64,000 nt of DNA, taken from assembly GCA_035610365.1 (NCBI GenBank), contig CM069439.1:24813533-24877532 (forward strand). The letters are read 5' to 3'. Below, piece after piece: positions 37,538 to 49,695 of the stretch. The stretch's first letter is position 1; each line of letters begins with the position of its first letter. The stretch is from Aquatica leii (taxonomy: Eukaryota > Arthropoda > Insecta > Coleoptera > Lampyridae). A program made the translations under genes and the position numbers. The notes beneath the pieces are model-generated. The model had not been told where the DNA came from, made no database searches, and worked only from the letters and a program-made list of their open reading frames with translations.

Positions 37538-39957
37538 CACTGGTCTGCAATAAAATCGGCTCTGATACCATTCTTGACGATCCTTATGTAAAATGACCTC
37601 CTGAATCCAAAAATGGGCTCCGTTTTTACACATCACCCACTTATTTTGGGGGGGGCCCATTTTTATATTATTTTTTAGAATTTTAATTTATAGTCGTTAA
37701 ACATCCCAAAGCAGGTAATAAAATTTATACCAAAGTATATGGCAAAAGTTTTGCTATAAAATGTATATAGAAACAACAATAAACTACAAATATATAAGAA
37801 CAGTAAAAAAATATCAATAAACAGTTAGGAAGATTCACTGCACGACGCTCGCGATCTCAATACCACATGCAGGTTTGAACAGGAATTTTCGACAGGCTTG
37901 AACTTGCATTACTCTTCTCATTATAGTATATTACATTGTTTACTTAACTGCTTCAATCAGTACATCTATAGCTGTTGCAGAGTTAACTTGTCGACGTTTT
38001 AAACGTGCTGGATTTTGTGTTCATTTTTGTTCATTTGTGTAAAACAGTAAAACTACTTTTACTCTGAATTTTTTCAAGTGACTAAGTGTGATTTGTGGTT
38101 AATGTCATGCGTTGAATTACTGTTTAATTATGCCACGCGAGTGTAAAAATCATCCCGATAGCTTCTGCTATGTTTGCGGGGAATTAACTTTAAAAGCGCA
38201 ACATCAGTTTGTTGTACGACTTGTTATAGTAGTTTGACCAAATGGCTCAAAGGTACCCGTAAATTAATGCCATTTGCTGTGCCCATGGTTTGGCGTGAAC
38301 CCCGCTGTCATCTTACAGATTGTTACTTTTGTATGACTTCCACCGTCGGGTTTTCGAGCAAAAGTAAGCATACAATTTAGTATCCCAATATTCCATCAGC
38401 TCTAAGACCTGTTCCTCATATTGATACTTTGCCAATCCCAGAGCCACCAAACACTTATACTCTAGAGCCGGAAATTTATTTAAAAGATTCTGAGCCAGAA
38501 CCTGGGGCTTCGAATGATACGTTCAATGATGATGAAGAGTATTCCGCAGATTTAATTTCTGGTCAACATCACCTTCTCACTCAATCGGAATTAAATAATC
38601 TTGTCAGGGATTTGCAGTTACCCAAGAATAAATCTCAGCTCCTAGGATCGCGACTTCAACAGTGAAATCTCATTGAAAAGGAAGTAAAAATATCTTCCTA
38701 CGGGACCAGACAAGCAACCCCGAAATATCATTTTTTAGAAGATAAAGGTTTAGTATTCTGCCCTAATGCAAATTTATTGATGACAGAGCTACAGATGCCA
38801 TGTGACCTAGACAAATGGAGACTGTTTATAGACTCATCAAAAACAAGCTTAAAAGTTGTCCTGTTGGCAAATGGGAATGACTTTCCATCAGTTCCAGTTG
38901 CATACACTGTTGATATGAAGGAGACGTACGAAAACATCTTTAGAATCCTTGATAAAATTAGTTATCATGATTATAAGTGGAAACTTTGCGCTGACTTAAA
39001 AGTTGTTGCTCTACTAACGGGCTTGCAATCAGGATTCATAAAATATTGCTGCTTCCTTTGTGAATGGGATAGGCAAGCCCGAAATAAATAAAACATCGTA
39101 CGGGACTAGCCTCTGCGAGAAAATCTTATTCCTGGTCAGAAAAATGTCGCCCACAATCCTTTGGTTCCGAAGGAAAATATTTACTTACCACCTTTACACA
39201 TCAAACTTGGATTGATCAAGCAGTTTGTAAAAGCAGTGGACAAGACAGGTGGCCGCATTTAAATTTTTAAAAACTAAATTTCCTCGTCTTAGCGAAGCTA
39301 AAATCAAAGAAGGCGTTTTTGTTGGTCCCCAGATTAGACAACTCTTCCAAGATTCGACGTTTATTGAACACCTAAATCGAAAAGAAAAACGAGCTTGGCT
39401 TGCATTTCAAAACGTTTGTAAGAACTTCCTGGGTAACCACAAAAGTGAAGATTATGTCGCTCACGTCGAGGAACTGCTTTTAGCCTTCACTCGTATCTGG
39501 ACTTTTTCCCTGAAAATTTAGGAGCAGTCTCGGATGAACACGGGAAACGGTTCCATCAAGACATCACTAAGCTAGAGAAGAGATTTTCAGGGAAGTGGAA
39601 TGCAAGCATGTTGGCGGAGTACTGCTGGTTTTTGAAACGAGAGAGCTGTACCTCAGGGTATAAAAGGAAAGCAAGCACCAAGTAACGATGAATATCTTTT
39701 TATTTATTACTGTTTATAGCTAAAATAGTTCTTTTTCCCATTCATATATTTATTATTATAATTATTATTATCGTTCGATAAATAATTTATAATTAATTTA
39801 TCGAAAAGTGGTAAAATTAGAGATTTGGGGCTCCCTCGAAAATGGTGGGTGATGGAAGAAAACGGAAGACATATTTGGATTCAGGACGTCATTTTACATA
39901 AAAATTACCCGGAATAGTGTCAGGGCTCGATAAAAAATATTTTTTTGCAGACCAGTG
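37538..39957 (+). mobile_element. Family A DNA transposon, 2420 bp, both ends present
   Basis: Both ends begin CACTGGTCTGCAA when read inward (37538-37550; reverse complement at 39945-39957). The inverted repeats run about 135 bp, sharing TTATGTAAAATGACNTCCTG, AATCCAAA, TCCGTTTT and CATCACCCAC. The direct repeat ATAA flanks the element (37534-37537, 39958-39961). CACTG ends with a 4-bp duplication would fit the CACTA/Mirage/Chapaev group, but this is inference. The interior holds one decayed gene at 38130-39685. Two more fragments of the same family lie at 16556-16806 and 58915-60260. Confidence 0.85.
38130..39685 (+). pseudogene. Family A transposon protein (uncharacterised arthropod multi-copy family)
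   Basis: The start MPRECKNHPDSFCYVCGE has a CxxC pair like the zinc-binding N-terminus I remember for this family. After a frameshift the signal continues MPFAVPMVWREPRCHLTDCY, FCMTSTVGFSSKSKHTI. Next come an acidic region, HHLLTQSELNNLVRDL, LGSRLQQ, then LDKWRLFIDSSKTSLKVVLL, KETYENIF, YKWKLCADLKVVALLTGLQS, KYCCFLCEWD, FPRLSEAKIKEGVFVGPQIR, KNFLGNHKSEDY and FFPENLGAVSDEHGKRFHQD, ending GKWNASMLAEYCWFLKRE. CADLKVV and FCLCEWD-type motifs suggest a zinc- and metal-dependent transposase; that is inference. There are several stops and shifts, and a poor stretch at 39090-39245. Confidence 0.85.
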
Positions 39958-42900
39958 ATAATTAATCACAAAATAAGTAAAATTTAATGACATTTAAATG
40001 TAAGTGCACTTGTGTGACTTTATAATCTTACGGCATTACCAATTTTTGAATGCAGTTTTATTTTTTCAATTTTTTCGGTTCTGGGAAATGAAAAATTGTA
40101 AACAATAGTATAAATAAATGCAATATTTTTTTTGCTATAAAATATTGGGTTATCCTTTTCTTAAATAATTAGGGAAGCAAATCAGCATTAAAGATTACTG
40201 AAACCTTTATGCTGCGTTTTGCAAGTCACTACCCTGTATACAAAAGCCTTAAATATGTAAGATTATCTTAGAAAGATTTGTCATTATAGCAAAATTAGAA
40301 AAAAAAGAACTACTAAAACCACAAAGATATGTATACAAAGATTATTCGAACTATAAATCCGTGTGTTTTTGAAATACCTGTTATAAAATAGACGCATCAC
40401 CTGTAAACCTAAGAAGAATAAGATCATCTTACGTTAGACTGTCTTTAGCATTTGTGTATGTAGTTTATGTAAATATAAACGTCAGTTTAAGCAAATTTTT
40501 AAGAAGATCTTACATTTAAAACTTGGGTATGAATACAATCCTAGAATTTGTCGTGTTTCTATAGCATTTTATACAAGAATAAACACGAAATAGTTCCTAT
40601 AAAGTGAATATCAAAAATAAATGCTACAAAGCATTAAACATAAAATGATCTTGTTTAATTTGATAATAAAAAATTAGAGATAAACAAACTACACAAAAAT
40701 TTAGTTTTTCCTAAATTAATGTTTATAACTATAATCTTTTTCAAAATCAAATTTCAGTCTGCTTAAGTAGGTATTTCAAGTTTCTCTGCAAAGCCATTTA
40801 CCGTTAATTTTCAAATTTGTTAATCAATTGTAAATGAAACCTATTCAACGTTTTTTTTAATTACTTACACTTGTATTGCAATTAAAACGTATTGTTCTTT
40901 TAAAATTTAATTTTTTTTCCACATTGTTTGTACCTTGCTTTTTGTCAGTTTTACAAAATTTCACGATTGTGCTGCAAAGCGTAAATAAATCAATCAGATA
41001 GTTATATATTTTCTAGGTAACATTAGAACATAAATATACACTATAAAAATAATTTAAACAAAATAATTAAAGTTAACAAAGTTGTTTAAATAAAATGCGT
41101 ATGTAAGATTAAAGCTGTTAACAAGTTTTATTAAATTACTTGGGATATAAACACTTTAAACCTATATCAACTAATAAAGAATATAAAAACATAAGATATA
41201 TTATGCGATTTTGATGTATAATGTAAACTTAAAAGTCATATTACTAAGTATAAAAAATAATGTTCTTAAAAATTATTTTAAAGTAACAATGTATATTATA
41301 ATACTAGTACGAAACTTTTAAAAATTCTTTTTAAAAATATCATAAATTAAAATTAAAACTTTTAAGTTAAAAACGTCCTTTAAAAAGTTTTGGTATATGT
41401 TAAGACGATTATATTAAAAATTTATTTTAGAATAAAGCTTGCATACAAAACTTTTGTTATATACTTTTGTTATAGCATTATATTAATCTCCATACCGTCG
41501 AGTATTTTTACATTGAAGTTGAACTACACTCAAATTTTATTGATAGTACTCGATCAAATTTTAACAATATTAAAAAGCAAGTTAATTTTTAAACAATAAA
41601 TTTGATAATTATAGAGACATTTCTAACAGATAATAATTTAGAACAGAACAAAGATACATTTCTGCTTTTTATTAAATGTAAAAATAAAAAAAAGCTTAAT
41701 TTGAATTTTTTAAACAGAATATATTAATAAGGTACGAAAATCCTAATTATAACTTTGTTATAATTTTAAACGTTTTGAGTAAGATTAAAATGTTTTAACG
41801 CCTAAAATAAAATTACTTATCACCCGGATGAACTGAAATACACTTAAAGTTTCAATTGAAAAAGTTTCTAGGTGAGTTTGCATTAAAATCGTTTAAAAGA
41901 AAACAATGTAAATGATTATGAATGCTACGTTTTCAGATAAGAATAGGGTAAAGCAAAATGTAATTTTAGCTTATTGTAGACGTACTCGTTTCGCATTTAC
42001 TTTTAATGCATGCTTTTTTGTAAGGAATGATACAAAACAACGAAGAATTAACAAATTGAAATTGAGCGACGCTTGGAGTTAACAAATGAGCAGTTGGCTT
42101 TTGTTCTAGTTCACTTTGATGAGGGTAGACAAATATAGTGAAACTAAAACTTGCAGTTGTCGAAGGAGGTGTTAAGCTTTTGTGCTAAAAGAATACGATA
42201 ATTACTTCAGAGATAAGTTTGCTTACTGGTCCGAAAAACGAATAAATCTCAAAAGTTAATACGTTTTTGAAATTGATTATACTATAAAATGTTGATGTAA
42301 AAAGGTTGGCACATATGCACCGTCATGCCGTAGTTTCAATACCACAACTTTTTTCCTAATTTTTTATTTTACATAGATTACGTGACTCGAATTTAACCGT
42401 TATTATGTATATACGCCATAAATTAAGTTTAAAAATAAACAAATTTAAGCTTTAAAATAATAGTTAAAGTATAATTTTAAACGTTTCTAGTTCAAACTTA
42501 TCAAATCATTTTAAAGAATTTACAAATACATAAATTTTTTATGCTTAAAATTACTATTTTATTAAACATTTTTAGAAAATTAATTCATTTCTTATAAATT
42601 TATACGATTACCTAAATTTATTGTTTATAAGCGGAAGGTATCAAACATTTATTGATTATTCATTGTCCTGATTCTAAAGAAAATATTTTATGTATTATAA
42701 TAAGTTTCGTAGTAAATAGCTAAAAATATGTATGCAAATCATAATGTGCATGTTGTTTCTGGGTTTTTATCTCAAAATCTGCTAGTAAAGTTTCTGTCAA
42801 ACTTTTGTTTCTCTTAAACCGCATGTTTGGTTTCTATAGTTAATTTATAAAAAACCTTTTTATATGTTAACTTTAACATGTATGTATTTCTTGACACTTC

Positions 42901-43070
42901 TAATGCAAGTTTTGTGCCGTATAAGCTTTAAATATTCTTGATTTGCAAATTTGTTTAATTTTGAGTTTTCTTTGAAACTCAAATCATAATGACGATATTT
43001 TGATTTACTAGGGCATTAAGCTCTACACAAGATTAGAACGCTATCAAATAATAAAAACTCAAAGCTTAAT
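39958..43070. other. AT-rich noncoding DNA
   Basis: No coding frame or element end recognised in about 3.1 kb. One juxtaposed acceptor/donor (TTTCTAG then GTGAGTTTG) lies at 41865-41880 and is listed separately. Confidence 0.6.
41858..41880 (+). promoter_or_regulatory. Weak candidate recursive splice site
   Basis: AAGTTTCTAG ends at 41871 and is followed at once by GTGAGTTTG, a strong donor. The pyrimidine tract is short, so the acceptor half is weak. It is on the same strand as the first exon at 10268. Confidence 0.2.
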
Positions 43071-43074
43071 CATT

Positions 43075-43926
43075 CAAGTTCACACCCTTTCATATCCATT
43101 CGTTGTAGCAGCATTCAACAGCCCTCCACAGCATTCCATTTCATTTGACAAATATGAAGGGTTTCTTAGATAAGTAGAAAAAAGTTCATAGCAGAAAGTA
43201 AATGAACCGCAAAGAATATAACTTGGAGACTAAGACTAATTAATTTTAAAATATGCAACCTTTTACTAACAATAAGTTCGGATATCTCTCAACTGGAAAA
43301 CCTACTTACTGACCCAGTCATCCGAATAAACTCATCGGCTTATTAGATTACGCAGTCACAAACGGTATAGCACACACATATAACAAAGAAGAATTAAACC
43401 AATATGCCGCCAAGACTACAATAAATACACAGACTGGGACTAGTTTATAAACAACCTAGATGACAAACTTAGTTTGACCGTACAAATCTAGGCCAGTCAA
43501 GATCTCGATGTTGTCACTTAGTACTTGACCACCATGCTCTAAACCGCTGCTTAGTAGGCCATACCTGCTTCTACAGTCCTGAATTATAAAGCAAATAACA
43601 CATCCCGTCATATTCAAGACCTCGTAGTAGAAAAACGTAGAGCTTAAAGACAGTGACAACACAAATCCGACAAGAAAGAACTGGCTTTTTTAACCATTAT
43701 CCGTCTAAACTTTTTCCATACGACTAAACTCTATAAAAAGTAACGAACAAATTTAAACAACCGATAGTAACAACATTGCCTATCAAAAAATCGATTAACT
43801 GAGCCAAAGTTGATAAAGGAACAGCAGATACATTAAAAGCACATCTATTCTACGTTTTTAAGATTTTTATCTCCCAAGGGAATCAAGACACCACCAAAAT
43901 CAACTTTTGAAGCTGACAAAATGGAT
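43075..43926 (+). mobile_element. Jockey-clade LINE fragment (endonuclease to start of RT)
   Basis: The + strand, in shifting frames, reads SPPQHSISFDKYEGFLR (near 43120), KKFIAE, NAKNITWRLRLIN (near 43210), then KFGYLSTGKPTY and PNKLIGLLDYAVTNGIAHTY (near 43275-43385). After these come DWDQFINNLDDKLSLTVQI (near 43430-43490) and DLVVEKRRA (near 43615-43640). FNHYPSKLFPYD and KVTNKFKQPIVTTLPIKKSI (near 43690-43795) follow. These match the end of the endonuclease and the linker to RT in jockey elements, the last resembling the segment with LSP...YSLWKATKKLK. The piece ends abruptly at 43926, where Penelope-like sequence begins. Confidence 0.72.
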
Positions 43927-44649
43927 ACATAATATTAAAGCTATCTTTACGACTAAGAATACCCCGAACACCTGGTTTACATTTGCTAAAGACAAACAAA
44001 AGGCTCTAAAACATGCCGGAGTTTACTAAATTCCTTGGTCCTGTGGATCAAGTTATATAAAACAGACGGGACACTCTATTAAAGTTAGAGTAAAAGAACA
44101 TATGCCTGACTGCAAATACCCAGTTACAAAATTAGCAATGGCTGAACACGTGTGGAACCAAGGACACACGCTAAACTTTGTTGGTTGGAACTCCTTTCTA
44201 CTTTCCCAGACTAATCCGCAAAGCTGTAGAAATAGAAAAACATCCATGTAATATAAACCGAAAAGACGGTTTAAGACTCAGCAAATCTTGGCTATTAGTA
44301 TTATATCCTTTTAGACAAAGATCAACCTTCTTGGAAAAGACACAAACACTTAATCCCAGTAATAACAAAGTCAGTCAAGCGGTAACGGTAAGATAAGATC
44401 CGTCAATCACGGTAATCGCTATTGGTATAAATATCGTCACTTACACTTTTTCCTTCAGTGAAATTTACCACTCTGAAGATGCAAGCTGTAATGTCTTGCG
44501 AATCGTCAGTTTGTTTGGGTTCACAAACGACAATACGGCAAAGGCCAAGTTCTACTTCTTGTTTTAGCTCTCAAGGAAAGACTAGAATCAAGCCTAAGTC
44601 TGGGTGTTCAACTACAACGCAATCTAAGCTGAAAGTCGCTTATAATCAT
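43927..44649 (+). mobile_element. Penelope-like element fragment: GIY-YIG region plus 3' terminal repeat
   Basis: Sequence from 43927 on is roughly 85-90% identical by eye to the reverse complement of 55532-56290. It has the approach to the nuclease (NTPNTWFTFAKDKQKAL), the GIY-YIG core (CGSSYI, near 44050), VRVKEHMPDCKY (near 44090) and the AEHV motif, then a noncoding tail of about 240 bp ending CTTATAATCAT at 44649. The tail matches the terminal repeats of the longer element at 55532-58293. The 5' part is missing. It is broken, with several breaks, and moderately old. It has landed in, or been joined to, a jockey fragment. Confidence 0.82.
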
Positions 44650-44939
44650 GAGATTTAAGTATTTTCGAAGGAAAGGTAAGAAAGAAAAATGTAGTAATAA
44701 AGGGAATAATCGACAGCACAAACGAAGATGAAAAAGAAGCACAAGTTAAAATCTCCACAGTAATGCAAAACTAAATGAAGAACTAACATCAATTTTAAGA
44801 AGGATGTAGACAAAGTAAGCAGAAATCAAAAATACAAGGAATGAAAAACAAGGCCAATAATGGTTAAACTGATAAAAGAGTCTACAAAAACAATTTTTTT
44901 TAATATAAAAGCGCTAAAAGGCACTGATATATGAACTGA

Positions 44940-46265
44940 CAAGAACGATTCTAAGAAAATCATAGAAGAAAGAAGAAGATAGGTACCGTATTTAAAAAAA
45001 GCAAGAAGTGAATGATAAAAAAACTCAATTAAAATACAATAAATTGGTAATTAATAACGAGGTATATAGGGTCAAAGAAATAACGATTGGAAAGATAATT
45101 CAAAACCGAAACGGAGCCACAAGTAAAAAACCCAGACAAAAAGGACGGTGGATAAAAGATATCCAGAAAATGATACGCTTGAGGAAAATCAAAAAAAGAT
45201 AACTCAAACCGCCCAAAAAACCACTAGAAACATATCAAGTTTGGGGTAATGACAACGAACGTAGCAATATAAAAAGAAATTCGTGAAAAACCAATTATAA
45301 AAATAAACAGGAAAGGAAGCAAATTGACAGAAACAAAGAAATAATAAACAATGCAAGTACATATCTATGTCACCTGGCAACACAAACAGGCATTTGTATT
45401 GTAAACACCAAATTTAAACATAAAAAAGTACATTCAATCATATGCAAGATACCTGGCAAAAACAAAGGAAACCAAATAGATCATATTCTAATTAAAAGGA
45501 AGAGAAAAAACATAATAAAGGACGTAAGGTCATACCGAGGAACACGTGTAGAAACCTAGTAATGGCAAAAGTGAAATCAAGAATGGTTAAACAAAAATAT
45601 CAGCATGAGGAAAAAGACGTGAAACATAGAAAATGAGACCGAGATAAACAAATCACTACAAGAAAAAAACAAAAAAAAAGAATTAGAAGAAAATTGAACC
45701 GTAATTAAAGTAATTACCGTTAAAGCAGCAGAACGTGTAATAAAATGGAAAAAGGAGGTTTGATAGAAAATGTGAAAAACTAATAGAAAGAAAGAGAGAA
45801 GCAAGAATAAAGTAGATAGAAGCCAACAAGCAAAAACATTACACGATCTACAAGAAAGTAGAAAAAAGAGTCAAGGTAATGGTAGAAAAGCAACGTAAAT
45901 ATATAGCTAGGAAAAGACAACAAGAACAATACCAAACTATACCAAAAATTAAAAAAGGAGAAAAGAAGAACATAATCGTAAATATAGATAAACAAACATG
46001 CAAGAAACATTTATTAAAAGAAACAGAAAAAGTTAAAGATAAAGAGGAGACATAAGAGAAAGTAGGAGAAGGCAGTATGGAGATATAAAAACCACAAAAG
46101 GAAGAAATGGACAAAATAATAAAAAAGCTAAAAATCAGAAAGCGACAGGTACTGATAATATATGTAACGAAATGTTGAAATATGGGAGAAAAGAATTTGA
46201 GAGAAACGCTATATAAAATAATAAACGAAGTATGGGAAAAGGAAACTATGCCGAAACAATGTTTT
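44940..46265 (+). mobile_element. LINE fragment, RTE-like (end of endonuclease, linker, start of RT)
   Basis: In the + strand, QTGICIVNTKFKHKKVHSII (near 45380-45440), then NKGNQIDHILIKRKRKNIIK and DVRSYRGTRVE (near 45460-45555), match the last endonuclease motifs of RTE/CR1-type LINEs (QIDHI and DVRSYRGAD). A Lys/Glu-rich linker follows. Near 46125-46190 KKLKIRKATGTDNICNEMLK and GRKEFERNA match the first RT motif (NKAPGEDGI...EMLKYGGKEL). The coding signal ends near 46265. The earlier part (MNDKKTQLKYNKL, IQNRNGATSKKPRQKGRWIK near 45100) is unassigned. Stops separate the pieces. Confidence 0.65.
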
Positions 46266-47080
46266 GCTTTCTTCTCAATTTTCTATAAAATGCCTTAGTA
46301 TCGATGTCAAACTTGTACAATGTATATTTGAATATACAAATAAATCTAAAAACTTTTTCACAAGAAAAAAAAATGTTTTTGACGAAAATTTTTATATCAA
46401 GCCAATCTATATACATTTAAAATAACTGTTCTTCAATTTAGTATTCAAGTATTACGTAAGCAAAATTTTTCTAATTATTAAACTTTCCTCCCTCCCCCTT
46501 GTCAGCAACATTTTTTACCTTCTTCTCCCATGCTTACGTAAACATTGGTACAGTCAGCGTCAGATATATCTAAGCCTTCAGATCAACCAAAAAGATCTCA
46601 TTTACGGAAATCCAATTTTATTTATGCAATCAAAGTGGCCGTATTAAACTAACCACACAAAGCATTAAACAAATCCAAGTAGCTACGTTTTATTAATATG
46701 TAAGCTGTCAAGGTGTTTAAAATTATAAAAACAAAATAATATATTATACGTAATACTAAAAAACGAAAAACTTTGATAAAAATGACGCTAAACAATAATA
46801 TGTTCCTATGGAGAAATTCAATGCACATTTAATATTAATTCAAGCAAATTCTAATGATCAACACGTTATTTTATTTTGTTCTATTAAAATTTTGGTATAT
46901 AAAGTTAAATTAACCGTCTTCAGTTCATGACACTTAAAATCATGACTCTAAGTCTTCGATGACATTGGACGTTTGCTGCTTGATGTTGTGCGTCTGCTCA
47001 CTTGTGATTTTGGGATTTTGACATCGTTCTCTTTGAGTCATTCAACAACTTGGCACTCGTCTAAATTTTCTATTATGCAC
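46266..47080. other. AT-rich noncoding DNA
   Basis: No recognised features. A CT-rich patch (CTTTCCTCCCTCCCCCTTGT, 46483-46502) is the only compositional oddity. Confidence 0.55.
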
Positions 47081-47081
47081 A

Positions 47082-47965
47082 TCAAGTCATTAGCACGACA
47101 GCCACTCTTATAGGCCTTATTCTTTTTTCGGTGTACGTGTTTACTGTTTTATGGATCTTCTCGATGTGACGATTTAATGACTTGACAGAAGAATCATGAA
47201 GACTACACATTTTGCAGGTTTGACTTAATAGTTTCAATTTTACCGTTGGACAAAAATAATCGTAGGGCATTTGCTGAAAATCTTTAAGTGAAAAATGTAA
47301 GTATAGAACTAAATTGCCTGGAAGACTGAGAAATTGTCATCCATTATCCAAAACCAAGTCATCAATTGTTTGTTTTACTTTTACTGGTAGTGGAAGAAAC
47401 ATGTTCTTTAGTAATCTAAATAAGCCACTTCTTGGACAAGAACATTCTGTGTTTCTACGTTTTACAATTTGTAGTAAGTATTGGCTTTGACGCACAAGTT
47501 CTGATTACCATTTATTATCTGGAAAATTAGGAAGATCTGGTTCGCCTGACTTAACATATTTTGCAGTAATACGATAACCATCAATTGCCATTGAACTCCA
47601 TACCTCTGCTAATACATTTCCGGCAAACTCGAAATTGGATATTTCTGAGTGTTTATTAGTTGTAATTCCACGGTCATTCAGATGAGACCCAATGGTCATG
47701 AGGCAATAATAAGCCAGCCAGTTCTCGACTAAAAGGAGCCATTCTGCGCCCTATTCGGTTATACGCACTTCTACCAGGAAGATTTGAAGCTATAAACAAT
47801 GCATCAAGATCACGTCGTTTAAAGTGTTATAGCTGTTTGATAAAGCGAATTTTTATCTGGCTATCAACCGTCATAATCACCACTGGTTTTACAAATTCAT
47901 GGGCAGGTTTGGCTAATACTTGAAACTCTTCAAGGCCGAAAGCGTCTCGAAATCTTGAGCATGGG
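47082..47965 (-). pseudogene. Family D uncharacterised transposon-like protein, C-terminal half
   Basis: On the minus strand the order is KPVVIMTVDSQIK (near 47880), DLDALFIASNLPGRSAYNRI and GRRMAPFSRELAGLLLPHDH (near 47800-47700), SHLNDRG, FEFAGNVLAEVWSSMAIDGY (near 47640-47580) and SQYLLQIVKRRN (near 47475). The tail is MPYDYFCPTVKLKLLSQTCK then MCSLHDSSVKSLNRHIEKIH, a C2H2-like finger (CxxC...HxxxxH). I remember this protein as a multi-copy family in arthropods; its function is unknown and its mobile nature is inferred from copy number. One stop and several frame changes break it. No terminal repeats are identified. Confidence 0.6.
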
Positions 47966-49430
47966 TATCAGATGTGGATGAATCAATGAATCTAACTTAG
48001 AAAGTACTAAATGTACGTTGCAAAAAATTGTACGTCAAGTTCGAAAATAAAATTATATTTAAAGTATGTGATTGATTGATACAATGATTGTGATAGAAGC
48101 TGGTATAAACGTGATGCGCAACCTATCAATGAAGGTACATATGCACATTCTTTTGCTATTCCGAGTCCAATGAGCTATTGCACATATTAAAGAACTATTA
48201 TTTTCAAGAATTAACACTTTTTTGAACTTGTGAACAGTGAAGTACACTATAAATTAATCATAAAACAACGCGTGAGAGCGAGGAACCATATCAATTATTT
48301 TGGGAATGATCTCTGAACATGCGTTTCGCTTTCAAGCATTTAGACAAGTAAGGTTGTCATGAGTTCAAATCAAAATCCACTTTTGCAAAAATTCTAAAAA
48401 GTAAATAAATGAATACTGCTGACGTAATCACCATCGAGACCCCCCCCATTTCCCATGTTATCAAAAATAAGCAAAAGCAAAGACGTAATACTTAAATGAC
48501 CTCTTATTACGATTGTCTAGCAATAATAGAATGAAAACCAAAGCTTTTATTATAACACGATGTGCACCATACCAGAATCAAATCCAACTTACTCGTATGC
48601 ATCTCAAGCATCCTCACTTACCGATTTGCACAATTGCTAATAATGTAATTAGAAAATACATTGATCGTTTACGTTAGAATTCTAATAAGCGGCAATATAA
48701 ATTTTGTATAATGAGATATATAAAGTACCATAGAAGGTTAAAATCTAAAATGTTTAACATATATATTGTCCACTTCAATTTTAAAATCATAATTTTTATT
48801 ATGTTGTTAATTTACTTTATAGCACAGTGTGTTGCTTTACGCGAAGGTTTAGTATATCTATAATTGAATTTGTTAATTTTTTATTACTGTAATATTGCAC
48901 TAAGGAATATTTCTAAAATTTATATTTTTACTGACGTCGATTTTAAAATAAATTTAGTTGTTGGTTTATATGTGTTCTGCTTGTATTCCTATAATGGTGT
49001 AAATTTGTGAACGGGCACCTGTAGTTATTCTCGTTTTGGCGGTTTTTTAATCGATTCTAACTGGTATATTGAGGATAGGTTGCTTTGTGTTTTACACACT
49101 CCACTCTCTGATACACGAGTTGCTATTGTCTTTTTTTTAAATTACAGGTTGAGTTTACAGGTAATTAAGTCAATTCAGTCAAGTGTACGTTACACCTCAT
49201 CTTATTCACCAATAAATCAGTTTCCTTTCATGGTTGAAAAATTCTTACTTAAACGAATTAAGAATACAGTGAACTTTGACTAGATTATACGTTTCTATTA
49301 ATTTGAATTTTGCGAGCGATACGTCAAAGTTATTAAATCGCTACTCATATAAGAGAGTGTCTTGAAAGAAAAAAACCTGTGAGACTGCACTCCTAGCTAT
49401 TAAGCAAGCTTTCAATAAGTTTTTTCGCAA
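47966..49430. other. AT-rich noncoding DNA
   Basis: No recognised coding signal. A 7-base C run with CATTTCCCATG (48441-48458) and a pyrimidine tract ending TTTTAAATTACAG at 49147 are the only local oddities. Confidence 0.5.
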
Positions 49431-49439
49431 ATAGTTGTT

Positions 49440-49695
49440 GCAGAAAATCAAACTTCACTATCTAAGTCAGCTCTATTTGCTACTCAAATTGTACTTTGCT
49501 AAACGGTTCTTCCAAGTCAAAATTATCACCATGGTCTTTAACTGCGATCCCATTACATTAGGTGTTTTGCAATACAGCGTACTGGAGTAACTTCTGGATT
49601 TTCATTTCCGATTTGCCAACCACAAACAACACAATGATTGCCTTATGACACAAATATTTTAGCAGCTAGTGAGATACCGCAGGTTGCAACCGGTT
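49440..49695 (-). pseudogene. Unrecognised coding-like remnant with Cys/His motif
   Basis: The minus strand contains NHCVVCGWQIGNENPEVTPV then RCIAKHLM before a stop (49640-49560), and further on FDLEEPFSKVQFE-like residues (49520-49480). The pattern C-x2-C-x15-C-x3-H looks like a zinc-binding site, and the composition is coding-like compared with the background. I do not recognise the family. It is probably a scrap of a transposon gene; the neighbouring 49700-50160 is similarly less AT-rich but unassignable. Confidence 0.3.

Noticed and set aside
45577-46114. Three hydrophobic minus-strand ORFs.
   Set aside because: They are antisense translations of the Lys/Glu-rich linker of the RTE-like LINE on the + strand.
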